From positions 146,266 to 210,265 of the forward strand of contig JANAVG010000006.1 of the NCBI GenBank assembly GCA_024213275.1: 64,000 nt of DNA, written 5' to 3'. This document shows positions 33,757-41,354 of this stretch, one piece after another. Under the pieces are notes generated by a model. That model worked only from the letters and a program-made list of their open reading frames with translations. It made no database searches and was not told the DNA's origin. Position 1 is the stretch's first letter, and every line of letters begins with the position of its first letter. Both the position numbers and the translations under genes were made by a program. Source of the DNA: Rossellomorea sp. BNER (GTDB lineage Bacteria > Bacillota > Bacilli > Bacillales > Bacillaceae_B).

Positions 33757-34338
33757 ATGGGAAGAAAACGAAGGGTTTGGAGCCCTGATCATTTTTATCA
33801 TATAAGTGCTCGTGGAAATCGAAGAGATCTCCTTTTTCAAGATGAGAAGGACTTCCAAGCATTTTCACATATCCTCACATCCCTCTATGAGACAACTTTG
33901 TTTGAAACGGCATCTTACTGCTTTATGACCAACCATTACCACATGCAAATTCGTTCCCCTAACACCCCTATCTCCCAATTAATGGCCCACATTAACAAGA
34001 AATACGCTACTTATTTCAATTCGAGGTATAACCTCACGGGTCATGTCTTTGAAAATCGCTATTATGGAGAGCCGATAAAAGGAATTATTAGCGTCCTAAA
34101 AGTGAGCCGCTATATTCATCTAAATCCTGTTGAAGCAAACATTGTCACAGAGCCTTCCCTATACCGATGGAGCAGCTATCCAACATTAACATCACCAAAT
34201 CCATTTCGTAATGAAGCCCCTTTCTTCAATTCAAACCTTCTCCTGAATTTCTTCCAAGGAACAAAGCTAGAAAAGCAATCTAAATATTCTAGATTTGTAG
34301 AGAAAAAGAACTTTGAGTCACGGCCTGTATTAATTTAA
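33757..34338 (+). CDS. REP-associated tyrosine transposase (RAYT, IS200/IS605-like Y1 family)
   Basis: A 193-residue single-domain Y1 transposase. WSPDHFYHISARGNRRDLLF opens the domain; the HUH metal site is H60-Y-H62 in MTNHYHMQI; GHVFENRYYGEPI follows, and the probable nucleophile is Tyr119 in VSRYIHLNPVEA, the RAYT-type YIHLNPV signature. Start ATG 33757 has GAGGTGA upstream; ATG 33742 lacks a ribosome site. No partner tnpB and no insertion-sequence ends were found within 300 bp, which fits a domesticated RAYT rather than a free insertion sequence. At least seven REP-like palindromes of one family lie within this window, one directly upstream; they are its natural candidate substrates. Confidence 0.88.
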   Translation: MGRKRRVWSPDHFYHISARGNRRDLLFQDEKDFQAFSHILTSLYETTLFETASYCFMTNHYHMQIRSPNTPISQLMAHINKKYATYFNSRYNLTGHVFENRYYGEPIKGIISVLKVSRYIHLNPVEANIVTEPSLYRWSSYPTLTSPNPFRNEAPFFNSNLLLNFFQGTKLEKQSKYSRFVEKKNFESRPVLI

Positions 34339-34551
34339 CGACCATAACAAAGTAAATCAAACCTTAATGCTCCCGTCCTCCCGAACTCAACTAATCAAAT
34401 GTTTAATTAAAGACCCCTCATCTTCCCCATGTAAAAAATATCAGCTAGATAAGACATAAATCCACCACTCTAAAATACTAATCAAGATTCTCACTAAATA
34501 AAAAATCTTCTCATCCAAACAGGAATTTCCAACTTTATATAGAATGTAATT
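34339..34551. other. Intergenic region before the M20 operon
   Basis: AT-rich. No gene seen. TTTATATAGAAT at 34534-34545 is a possible -10 region; no matching -35 was found. Confidence 0.4.
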
Positions 34552-34587
34552 ATTAACGGAATTATTAAGGAATTTTTCCTTTAATAA
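34552..34587. promoter_or_regulatory. Palindromic operator shared with the AbgT gene
   Basis: ATTAACGGAA, then TTATTAAGGAATTT and TTCCTTTAATAA. The right part is an inverted repeat (TTATTAAGGAA against TTCCTTTAATAA). About 31 of 36 bases match the element at 48917-48952 upstream of the AbgT transporter gene. Both lie between a TTTATAT -10-like box and the ribosome site, a typical repressor position. It ends 33 bp before the start codon at 34621. Confidence 0.78.
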
Positions 34588-34620
34588 TCGAATCGACTTA
34601 AATAAAAGGAGACGTTCTAG

Positions 34621-35835
34621 ATGAATCTTAATCAACTTGTGAAATCAGTAGAGGATGAAGTGATTGAGTTAAGACGCCATTTTCACCAGCATCCGGAAGT
34701 AAGTGGGGAAGAATTTGAAACGTCAAAAAAAATTCAGGAAATGCTTCAACAAGCAGGGATCCCTTTTAAAACGGGTTTTGCGACAACAGGAGTTCTTGGC
34801 ATTATTCAAGGAGAGAAACCAGGGGGAACGGTGGCCTTAAGAGCGGATATTGATGCCTTACCGATTCAAGAAGAAAATGACCATGATTATCAATCGAAGT
34901 ACGCCGACAAAATGCACGCATGTGGTCATGATGCCCATACGGCTATGCTCTACGGGGTAGGGAAAGTGTTAAATCAACTGAGATCTGAGTTAGCGGGAAC
35001 CGTTCTTCTTGTGTTCCAACCAGCTGAAGAAAATGCTCCCGTTGGTGGATCACAACAAATGATGGATGAGGGAGTTTTCCAGGAATTTAAACCAGACGTG
35101 ATTTACGGACAACACGTGTGGCCTGATCTTCCCTCAGGAGAAGTAGGCGTACTGCCGAATGAAATGATGGGGGCATCCGACCGCTTTAAGATCACCATCC
35201 AAGGATCAGGTGGACACGCAAGTATGCCTCATCAAACAAATGATGCCATTATTATAGCGGGTAACCTGATTACTCAGCTTCAAACGATTGTAAGCCGGAA
35301 CACGGATCCATTAGATTCTGCCGTTGTCACCATCGGAAGGATTGATGGAGGGTATCGGTATAACGTCGTCGCCGATAAAGTCACACTTGAAGGAACGGTT
35401 AGAACGTTCAAAAAAGAAGTGAAGGAAATGGTAAAAAAGCGTTTCTCTTCCATTGTAGAAGGCATTGAGAAAAGCTTCGCTGCAAACATAAAAATTGATT
35501 ACTTAGATGGTTACCCTGCAACCATTAACACTCCTAAATGGGCTGAACAAGTTATAGAAACAACACAAAAAATCCTCGGTGAATCCTCAACACCAGCTGT
35601 ATCACCGTCACTAGGAGGAGAAGATTTTTCTCGTTTTCTGCAGCAGTACCCAGGTGCCTTTTATTGGTTAGGGACATCTGTGTCAGACACTAGCCGACAA
35701 TACCCTCTCCATGATCCGCGATTTAAATTAAACGAAGAAGCTTTAAATAAAGGCGTTGAGCTCATGGCCCAGCTAGCAGTGGATACGTTAAAAAAGTTAG
35801 AGAAAGAGGAGTTAGAAACACATGAATCATATTGA
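34621..35835 (+). CDS. M20 amidohydrolase (N-acyl-amino-acid hydrolase type)
   Basis: A 404-residue two-zinc-type M20D hydrolase. RRHFHQHPEVSGEE opens it; metal-binding motifs are ADIDALP, HACGHDAHTAML, FQPAEENAPVGG, GQHVWPDLPSGEVG and the late LGGEDFSRFLQQYPGAFYWL. The lid domain (residues about 185-300) begins ITIQGSGGHASMPHQTNDAI. Members cleave N-acyl or aminoacyl amide bonds (hippurate, acyl-amino acids, IAA-amino acids). AAAAGGAGA precedes the ATG. First gene of an operon with two more M20-family hydrolases and a regulator; the end overlaps the next start by 14 bp. Confidence 0.93.
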   Translation: MNLNQLVKSVEDEVIELRRHFHQHPEVSGEEFETSKKIQEMLQQAGIPFKTGFATTGVLGIIQGEKPGGTVALRADIDALPIQEENDHDYQSKYADKMHACGHDAHTAMLYGVGKVLNQLRSELAGTVLLVFQPAEENAPVGGSQQMMDEGVFQEFKPDVIYGQHVWPDLPSGEVGVLPNEMMGASDRFKITIQGSGGHASMPHQTNDAIIIAGNLITQLQTIVSRNTDPLDSAVVTIGRIDGGYRYNVVADKVTLEGTVRTFKKEVKEMVKKRFSSIVEGIEKSFAANIKIDYLDGYPATINTPKWAEQVIETTQKILGESSTPAVSPSLGGEDFSRFLQQYPGAFYWLGTSVSDTSRQYPLHDPRFKLNEEALNKGVELMAQLAVDTLKKLEKEELETHESY

Positions 35836-37123
35836 AAATTTTATAAAAGACATATCACCTAAACTAACGACATGGAGAAGAACACTTCATCAAAAACCGG
35901 AGCTAGGTTTCACGGAATACGTAACCACTTATTTGATTGGAAAAGAATTATTAACACTTGGATTTACCATTTATGTCGGAAAAGAAGCGCTTGAAAGCAA
36001 CGAAAGGATGGGAGTCCCTGCTTCTGAATATCTTGTGCATCAAGAGGAGCGAGCAAGAACAGAAGGGGTAGAGGCTCAATGGTTAGAAAAAATGAAGGAT
36101 GGCCATACGGGGCTAGTAGCCACACTCAACACAGGGAAACCCGGTCCACATATGGCGTTTCGCTTTGATATTGATGCCCTCCCTATTAACGAATCGAAAG
36201 CTGAAGGTCACTTCCCTTCTCAACACGAATTTCAATCAATACATGATGGCGTGATGCATGCTTGTGGACACGATGGTCATACGTCAATTGGATTAGGTGT
36301 AGCGCATTACATTTCCCAGTTTCAAGATCAACTTCAAGGCAGGTTCACTCTTCTTTTTCAACCATCAGAAGAAGGGGGAAGAGGGGCGAAAGCGATGGTG
36401 AAAAAAGGCTGGTTAGACAGTGTTGATTACTTTGCGAGCGGACATATTGGAATTCGCGATACAGAGCTAGGGAAGATTGCAGCGACGACCGATTCCTTCT
36501 TGGCCTCGTCAAAGCTAAATATAACGTATAAAGGGAAGGCTGCACATGCAGGTCTAGAACCTGAAAAAGGAAAGAATGCCCTGCTGGCAGCAGCTGCTGC
36601 TAGCCTTCATCTTTACAATATTCCGCGACACTCGAATGGAGAGACGAGAATTAATGTTGGCAAACTACAGGCGGGTAGTGGAAGAAATATTATCGCAGAT
36701 GAAGCCTATTTAGAAGTGGAAACTCGCGGTGAGACGACAGAAATTAATCATTACATGCTAGAAGAAGCAAAAAGAATCCTCCAAGCAGCAGGCGGTTTAT
36801 ATAATGTCGCCACCCGAATTGAAATTGTCGGTGAAACAGTCGAAGCAACATGTGATTCTGAATGGATTCAGTGGATAAAGGAAATTAGCGGTGAGAGCGC
36901 ATTGATAACAGAAGTCTCAAATAGTATGCCATTAAAGGCTTCAGAAGATGTGACCTACATGATCAATGAAGTGCAGCAACAAGGTGGAAAAGCGACATAC
37001 ATGGTGTTTGGCACCTCTTTAAAAAATGGACATCATCATTCCCAATTTGATTTTGAAGAAGGAGTGCTTGAAGTAGCAGTTGATGCTTTCATACGCCTCA
37101 TTTCTAAATTATCGCAGCACTAA
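35822..37123 (+). CDS. M20 amidohydrolase, AbgA-like (aminobenzoyl-glutamate hydrolase subunit A type)
   Basis: A 433-residue M20 enzyme. After WRRTLHQKPELGFTEY it has the long insert VGKEALESNERMGVPASEYL plus EERARTEGV that distinguishes AbgA-type proteins from ordinary M20D hydrolases. Metal motifs: FDIDALPI, HACGHDGHTSIGLG, FQPSEEGGRGAKAM, and HHHSQFDFEE near the end. The start overlaps the preceding gene by 14 bp with GAGGAG upstream. In Escherichia coli AbgA and AbgB form a heteromeric p-aminobenzoyl-glutamate hydrolase next to the AbgT transporter; here the two M20 genes are adjacent and an AbgT-family gene with the same operator is at 48974. The substrate is inferred, not shown. Confidence 0.9.
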   Translation: MNHIENFIKDISPKLTTWRRTLHQKPELGFTEYVTTYLIGKELLTLGFTIYVGKEALESNERMGVPASEYLVHQEERARTEGVEAQWLEKMKDGHTGLVATLNTGKPGPHMAFRFDIDALPINESKAEGHFPSQHEFQSIHDGVMHACGHDGHTSIGLGVAHYISQFQDQLQGRFTLLFQPSEEGGRGAKAMVKKGWLDSVDYFASGHIGIRDTELGKIAATTDSFLASSKLNITYKGKAAHAGLEPEKGKNALLAAAAASLHLYNIPRHSNGETRINVGKLQAGSGRNIIADEAYLEVETRGETTEINHYMLEEAKRILQAAGGLYNVATRIEIVGETVEATCDSEWIQWIKEISGESALITEVSNSMPLKASEDVTYMINEVQQQGGKATYMVFGTSLKNGHHHSQFDFEEGVLEVAVDAFIRLISKLSQH

Positions 37124-37187
37124 AGGCTGCACAGATGGAAAAATCCGTCACATCTCCCTTAACATCCAAGGAAAGGAGAAAAATAAT

Positions 37188-38423
37188 ATGAAAGAATGGC
37201 TCGAAAAAACGCTTGCTCAGCTAAACCTCGTAGATACAATGGACCAACCAAACGGCTTTACAAGATTAGGATATTCAGTGGAAGAGCTGGAATCAATTAA
37301 GGTATTTAAGGAAATTGCAAGTGAACTAGATTTGAAGGTTAACAGTGATCAAGCAGGAAATACGTTTGCTCGTTGGGAGGGGGAAAGCAATCTTCCGGTT
37401 GTTATGACAGGTTCCCATCTCGACACAGTCGAATCAGGTGGAGGATATGATGGGGTGGCAGGGGTCCTCTGTGCACTGGGAGCGATTAAGAGTTTAAAAG
37501 GTAAAGGATTTCAACCGAAACGCCCGATTGAGGTGGTGTGCTTTGCTTCAGAAGAATCAGCTCGTTTCGGTGTTTCGACATTAGGAAGCAAAAGTGTCGC
37601 GGGAATCTTAGATAAGTCGGTAGAAAAGGTACAGGATCGTCATGGCGTTACGATTAGAGAAGCAATCGAATCGACGGGGCTTGATTGGAATGCCATAGAG
37701 AAAGCGGAACGTCCGCAAGATGATATTAAATCCTTCGTCGAACTCCACATTGAACAGGGTACACAAATTGAAGATCACCGCGCTCATTTTGGGGTTGTAA
37801 GAGGAGTTGCTTGTCCTATTAGGTTGAAAATCAAGGCAGTTGGAATGGCGGGGCATACAGGTACCACTCCAATGGGAAAACGGGAAGATGCTCTCGTGGC
37901 ACTTGCCCCACTTATCACCTACGTCTCTCAAGAAGCAGAAAGATTATCAGGAATCTCCTCAAAACCACTAGTAGCAACGGTCAGTACGATGGAAGTAAAG
38001 CCGAACGGCATGAATGTCATCCCAGGCTATGTCGAGCTTGGAATTGATATCCGCTCTGTAGACGATAATTTGAAACGTCAAATGGCAGACAAAATCATTC
38101 AGAAATGTAGTCTCTTAGAAACAGAGTTTAATGTTACAATAAACATAGAAACCCTTGTTGATAATCCTTCGATATTATTAGATGAAAAGCTTACCGCTAC
38201 AGTAAAAGCAGCAGGTGAGCAACTAGGCTATACAAGTTATGAAATGGATAGCGGTGCAGGGCATGATGTCATGAACATGGCTGCTAAATGGCCGTCTGCA
38301 TTGATCTTTATTCCATGTGAAAAAGGGATTAGCCACCATCCAAAGGAATATAGCAAGATAGCGGATTTACAAGCAGGGGTCGATATTCTAACTGCCGTTT
38401 TGCAGCAAGAAGCAGGTGAGTAA
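37188..38423 (+). CDS. M20 Zn-dependent hydrolase, hydantoinase/carbamoylase (AllC/HyuC) type
   Basis: A 411-residue protein beginning MKEWLEKTLAQLNLVD at ATG 37188 behind AAAGGAG; the frame is open 108 bp further upstream but without a ribosome site. Motifs of the allantoate amidohydrolase/N-carbamoyl-amino-acid hydrolase branch: TGSHLDTVESGGGYDGVAGV, FASEESARFG, ELHIEQGTQIED, VGMAGHTGTTPMGKREDAL, SGAGHDVMNMA and FIPCEKGISHHPKEY. All metal ligands are present. It differs from the two preceding M20D-type hydrolases, so the operon encodes two different types of amide-bond cleavage. Confidence 0.92.
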   Translation: MKEWLEKTLAQLNLVDTMDQPNGFTRLGYSVEELESIKVFKEIASELDLKVNSDQAGNTFARWEGESNLPVVMTGSHLDTVESGGGYDGVAGVLCALGAIKSLKGKGFQPKRPIEVVCFASEESARFGVSTLGSKSVAGILDKSVEKVQDRHGVTIREAIESTGLDWNAIEKAERPQDDIKSFVELHIEQGTQIEDHRAHFGVVRGVACPIRLKIKAVGMAGHTGTTPMGKREDALVALAPLITYVSQEAERLSGISSKPLVATVSTMEVKPNGMNVIPGYVELGIDIRSVDDNLKRQMADKIIQKCSLLETEFNVTINIETLVDNPSILLDEKLTATVKAAGEQLGYTSYEMDSGAGHDVMNMAAKWPSALIFIPCEKGISHHPKEYSKIADLQAGVDILTAVLQQEAGE

Positions 38424-38426
38424 TGA

Positions 38427-39725
38427 TTGAATGTAAAAATTGGTGTAGTGGGTCCTGACGATTCGATACAACGGATTAATCATGTATCCGCCCACTTTAA
38501 TAATATTGAACTATTTAATTTTCCATATAAACAAGTAAGTGAAATCGAGGGGATTATTAAAAACAATCGTCACAACATTGACCAATGGTTTTTCTCAGGT
38601 CAATCCCCCTACTATTTTGCGCTTGAACAGGGAATGATCACAGAAAAGGAAGGAAGCTTTCCGCCCCTTCATGGCTCAAGCTTTTTTGGCGCATTACTAG
38701 AGGCGCAAATGAAAGAGAATACGATTTTGAAAAAAATAAGCCTTGATACAATTTCTAAGCAAGAAATTGAAAGTGCTGTTCAGTTTCATGCTTTTGAACA
38801 ACTCTCGATTTCAAGCTACCCTTATGAAGGTTATCGGAATGCGGAAGAGTTGGTTAATTTTCATCGTTCCTTATATGAAAAGGGAGAAATTGAAGTGGCG
38901 ATCACGTGTATCCAAACGGTTCAGACGAGGCTTATCGAGCTAGGCATTCCTTGCTATCGTGTCGTTCCTACTAATCTTGCCATTCGTATGATTTTACAAT
39001 TCTTATTAGAAAGAGCCCATTCGCGGAAATACCGAAAATCGCAAATCGCAATTGTTGGAATTGAAGTCATCTATTCTACACATAAGGATGAATCTCTTTT
39101 CTCCTTTAAAATGAAACATCAGGAATTGGATCTTAAACGAAATTTGCTTGATATTGCACAGCAAATGAACGGTTCTATGGTTCAATTAGGAGATGGATTG
39201 TTTTTCGTGTACACAACTAGGGGTGAACTTAATCTAAATGAGAAGGTTTTTTCAACACTGATTCAAGAAGTAAAAGCTCATACAAACCTCGACATTCGGG
39301 TTGGGCTCGGTTTTGGTGTGACTGTGTTAGAAGCAGAGCATCATGTTCGCCTTGCTTTCGAGCACGCGCGAAAGCATGATTCTTCGATTGTGGTTAGTGT
39401 CAGTGAAGACAAAAAAATTACAGAGACCCTTAATTCCAATGAGAGCATTACGTTTTCATACCAAGATTGGGGACAAGTCTGGGAAGAAAAGTTCAAGGAA
39501 GCTTCTATTAGTACGAAAATTGTATCGAAGATCATGTCCCTTTCCCGACATTATGATAAAGAAGCCATCACTTCTCAGGATCTTTCGCGCTGGTTAAATG
39601 GGACTGAGCGAAATGGGCGCAGAATCCTTACCGAAATGGAGCGCCTCGGTGTTGTGAGAATTTGTGGAGAAGAGCAAAGCGGTGGTAGGGGACGTCCAAG
39701 AAAATTATATCGCTTTGAGGTGTAA
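38427..39725 (+). CDS. Transcriptional regulator with degenerate GGDEF-like and winged-HTH domains
   Basis: 432 residues. The middle (about 205-320) has a GGDEF-fold-like pattern (IAIVGIEVI, MVQLGDGLFFVYTTRG, IRVGLGFGVTVLEAEHHVRL, AFEHARKHDSSIVV) with no GGDEF catalytic motif. The C-terminus (about 365-430) is a winged HTH: QDLSRWLNGTERNGRRILTE, then MERLGVV and GGRGRPRKLY. The N-terminus starts MNVKIGVVGPDDSIQ and may bind a ligand. TTG 38427 has AGGTGAG 7 nt upstream and follows the M20 gene by 3 bp. It is the natural candidate for the protein that binds the 34552/48917 palindrome; that is inference. Confidence 0.75.
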   Translation: MNVKIGVVGPDDSIQRINHVSAHFNNIELFNFPYKQVSEIEGIIKNNRHNIDQWFFSGQSPYYFALEQGMITEKEGSFPPLHGSSFFGALLEAQMKENTILKKISLDTISKQEIESAVQFHAFEQLSISSYPYEGYRNAEELVNFHRSLYEKGEIEVAITCIQTVQTRLIELGIPCYRVVPTNLAIRMILQFLLERAHSRKYRKSQIAIVGIEVIYSTHKDESLFSFKMKHQELDLKRNLLDIAQQMNGSMVQLGDGLFFVYTTRGELNLNEKVFSTLIQEVKAHTNLDIRVGLGFGVTVLEAEHHVRLAFEHARKHDSSIVVSVSEDKKITETLNSNESITFSYQDWGQVWEEKFKEASISTKIVSKIMSLSRHYDKEAITSQDLSRWLNGTERNGRRILTEMERLGVVRICGEEQSGGRGRPRKLYRFEV

Positions 39726-39736
39726 GTCAAAAAGGA

Positions 39737-39764
39737 TTGACAAACCATCTATACATGTTACGAT
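39737..39764 (+). promoter_or_regulatory. Promoter of the thiamine operon
   Basis: TTGACA (39737-39742), 16-bp spacer, TACGAT (39759-39764) with a TG one base upstream (extended -10). Transcription would start about 39771, about 22 nt before the riboswitch. Confidence 0.75.
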
Positions 39765-39792
39765 TACATCGAATACAAAATTATATATGACG

Positions 39793-39892
39793 ATCCACTA
39801 GGGGTGCCTTACCTTAAAGGCTGAGATTAAAGTGCGACTTTGAGACCCTTAGAACCTGATCTGGTTGAAGCCAGCGTAGGGAAGTGGTAATT
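39793..39892 (+). ncRNA. TPP riboswitch (THI-box)
   Basis: The conserved THI elements appear in order: GGGGTGCC (39801), GGCTGAGAT (about 39829), ACCCTTAGAACCTGATCTGG (from about 39845) and GCCAGCGTAGGGAAG. P1 is closed by CCACT (39795-39799) and AGTGG (39883-39887). It precedes tenA and a terminator whose left arm ACCACTT can pair with the P1 right strand AAGTGGT (39882-39888), so TPP binding should favour termination. Confidence 0.97.
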
Positions 39893-39929
39893 GGATGCTA
39901 TGTAGAACATTTAATCTACTAATCTCACG

Positions 39930-39974
39930 ACCACTTTCTGTATGCGCTACGCATAATAGGAAGTGGTTTTTTTG
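39930..39974 (+). terminator. Riboswitch-controlled terminator
   Basis: ACCACTT (39930-39936) pairs with AAGTGGT (39961-39967) and a run of T follows; an inner GTATGCG/CGCATAA pairing extends the stem. The right arm repeats the 7-mer AAGTGGT of P1, which sets up the switch between antiterminator and terminator. Confidence 0.92.
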
Positions 39975-40049
39975 TTCTAATTTAGTTTGGGAGCTTGGGG
40001 CTTGATAGAACAAAAACCGTGGGTCGTCTGAGAATAGGAGAGATTGGTT

Positions 40050-40760
40050 ATGTCATTTTCACAATACTTAAGGAAAGAAGCAGATGCCATTTGGGAAGCA
40101 AGCTTTAATCACCCGTTTGTTAAAGGAATTGGGGACGGCACATTGTCACTTGAAAATTTCCGCTATTACGTGCTTCAGGATGCCTATTACTTAACTCATT
40201 TTTCAAGAACTCAAGCATTAGGAGCAGCAAAAGCAACGGACTTAGCGACCACAGCAAGCATGGCTGCACATGCTCAAGGAACAAATGAGGCAGAGTTAGC
40301 GCTGCATGAAAATTTTTCAAAAAGACTTGGAATCACGGATGAAGAGCGACGAAATTTTAAACCAGCTCCAACGGCATATGCCTATACATCACATATGTAC
40401 CGTGCCGCTCAATTCGGGCACTTAGGAGACATCATTGCAGCAATTCTCCCATGCTATTGGCTTTATTACGAAATCGGGGAAAGATTACAAGAATGCAGCC
40501 CAGAAGAATCCATCTACCAAGATTGGATTGCTGCATACGGTGGAGAATGGTTCAGAGAGCTTGTTGAGGAACAAATTCAGCGCCTTGATGACATCGCTGA
40601 AACGGTCACAGAATCAGACAGACAGCGAATGAAGGAACTGTTCATCACAAGCAGCATTTATGAATTGCAGTTCTGGGAAATGGCTCACACCCTAGAAGAA
40701 TGGCCATTTGGAAATGAAGTCTTTCAAACTGTTAGGGCAGAAGTCGGTGAAAAAGCATGA
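40050..40760 (+). CDS. tenA: Thiaminase II / aminopyrimidine aminohydrolase TenA
   Basis: A 236-residue all-helical enzyme that hydrolyses amino-HMP in salvage of degraded thiamine. TenA motifs: FRYYVLQDAYYLTHFSRTQA, then HAQGTNEAELALHENF, APTAYAYTSHMYRAAQFG, ILPCYWLYYEIGERL and the C-terminal SSIYELQFWEMAH with the catalytic Glu. The active-site Cys is in ILPCYW. ATG 40050 has AGGAG 9 nt upstream. First gene after the TPP riboswitch; it overlaps the transporter gene by 4 bp. Confidence 0.96.
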   Translation: MSFSQYLRKEADAIWEASFNHPFVKGIGDGTLSLENFRYYVLQDAYYLTHFSRTQALGAAKATDLATTASMAAHAQGTNEAELALHENFSKRLGITDEERRNFKPAPTAYAYTSHMYRAAQFGHLGDIIAAILPCYWLYYEIGERLQECSPEESIYQDWIAAYGGEWFRELVEEQIQRLDDIAETVTESDRQRMKELFITSSIYELQFWEMAHTLEEWPFGNEVFQTVRAEVGEKA

Positions 40761-41338
40761 ATAGAGGATTAAAGCTCACAGATATATTAGTCACCATTGT
40801 GATTTCCATTGGCTTTGGAATTGTCTACAAGTTATGGGGGCCGCTTTATTATTTTGTCAAACCATTCGGGCTACACGTAGATCAACTAATTTATGGAATG
40901 TGGTTTATCGCCGCGACTGTAGCCTTCCTTATCATTCGAAAGCCAGGTGTTGCTTTATTAGCTGAGATTGCTGCTTCTTCAGGGGAATTCATCATGGGAT
41001 CTGAGTGGGGACTCGAGGTTCTCTTATTCGGAGTTGTCCAAGGTCTATTTGCTGAACTTGTATTTATGGCGTTCCGTTACAAACGATCTGGCATCCTGGT
41101 GGTGAGTATGGCGGCAGCTGGATCAGCGGTTGGCTCGATTATTATGGATTATTATAAAGGGTATATTGAAGATTTAGCTCTGTGGAATTTAAGTCTATTC
41201 CTAGGATTTAGAATGATTGGTTCCATCATTATTGCTGGAATTGGCGCTTATTATCTAGTCAAAGCGTTAGAAAAAACCGGCGTCACTAGTCTCGTTCGAC
41301 CAACAGAACAAGAGGACTATGATGCATTGAACCAGTAA
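40757..41338 (+). CDS. ykoE: ECF transporter substrate-binding component, YkoE family
   Basis: A 193-residue protein with about six membrane helices (LTDILVTIVISIGFGIVYKL, VDQLIYGMWFIAATVAFLII and so on) matching the YkoE S component for hydroxymethylpyrimidine or thiamine. The ATG overlaps tenA by 4 bp. Followed by ATPase and T-component genes, together a YkoEDC-type importer inserted between tenA and tenI under the THI-box. Confidence 0.92.
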   Translation: MNRGLKLTDILVTIVISIGFGIVYKLWGPLYYFVKPFGLHVDQLIYGMWFIAATVAFLIIRKPGVALLAEIAASSGEFIMGSEWGLEVLLFGVVQGLFAELVFMAFRYKRSGILVVSMAAAGSAVGSIIMDYYKGYIEDLALWNLSLFLGFRMIGSIIIAGIGAYYLVKALEKTGVTSLVRPTEQEDYDALNQ

Positions 41339-41354
41339 GTGAGGAGGATGAAAG

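Noticed and set aside
33742-34338. Complete insertion sequence of the IS200/IS605 type
   Set aside because: No tnpB and no defined left and right ends were found around the gene; the RAYT-type YIHLNPV signature and nearby REP copies fit a RAYT better.
37188-38423. YlmB-type formylaminopyrimidine deformylase for thiamine salvage
   Set aside because: Attractive next to tenA, but the sequence belongs to the allantoate/carbamoylase branch, and the operon shares its operator with the AbgT gene instead of having a THI-box.
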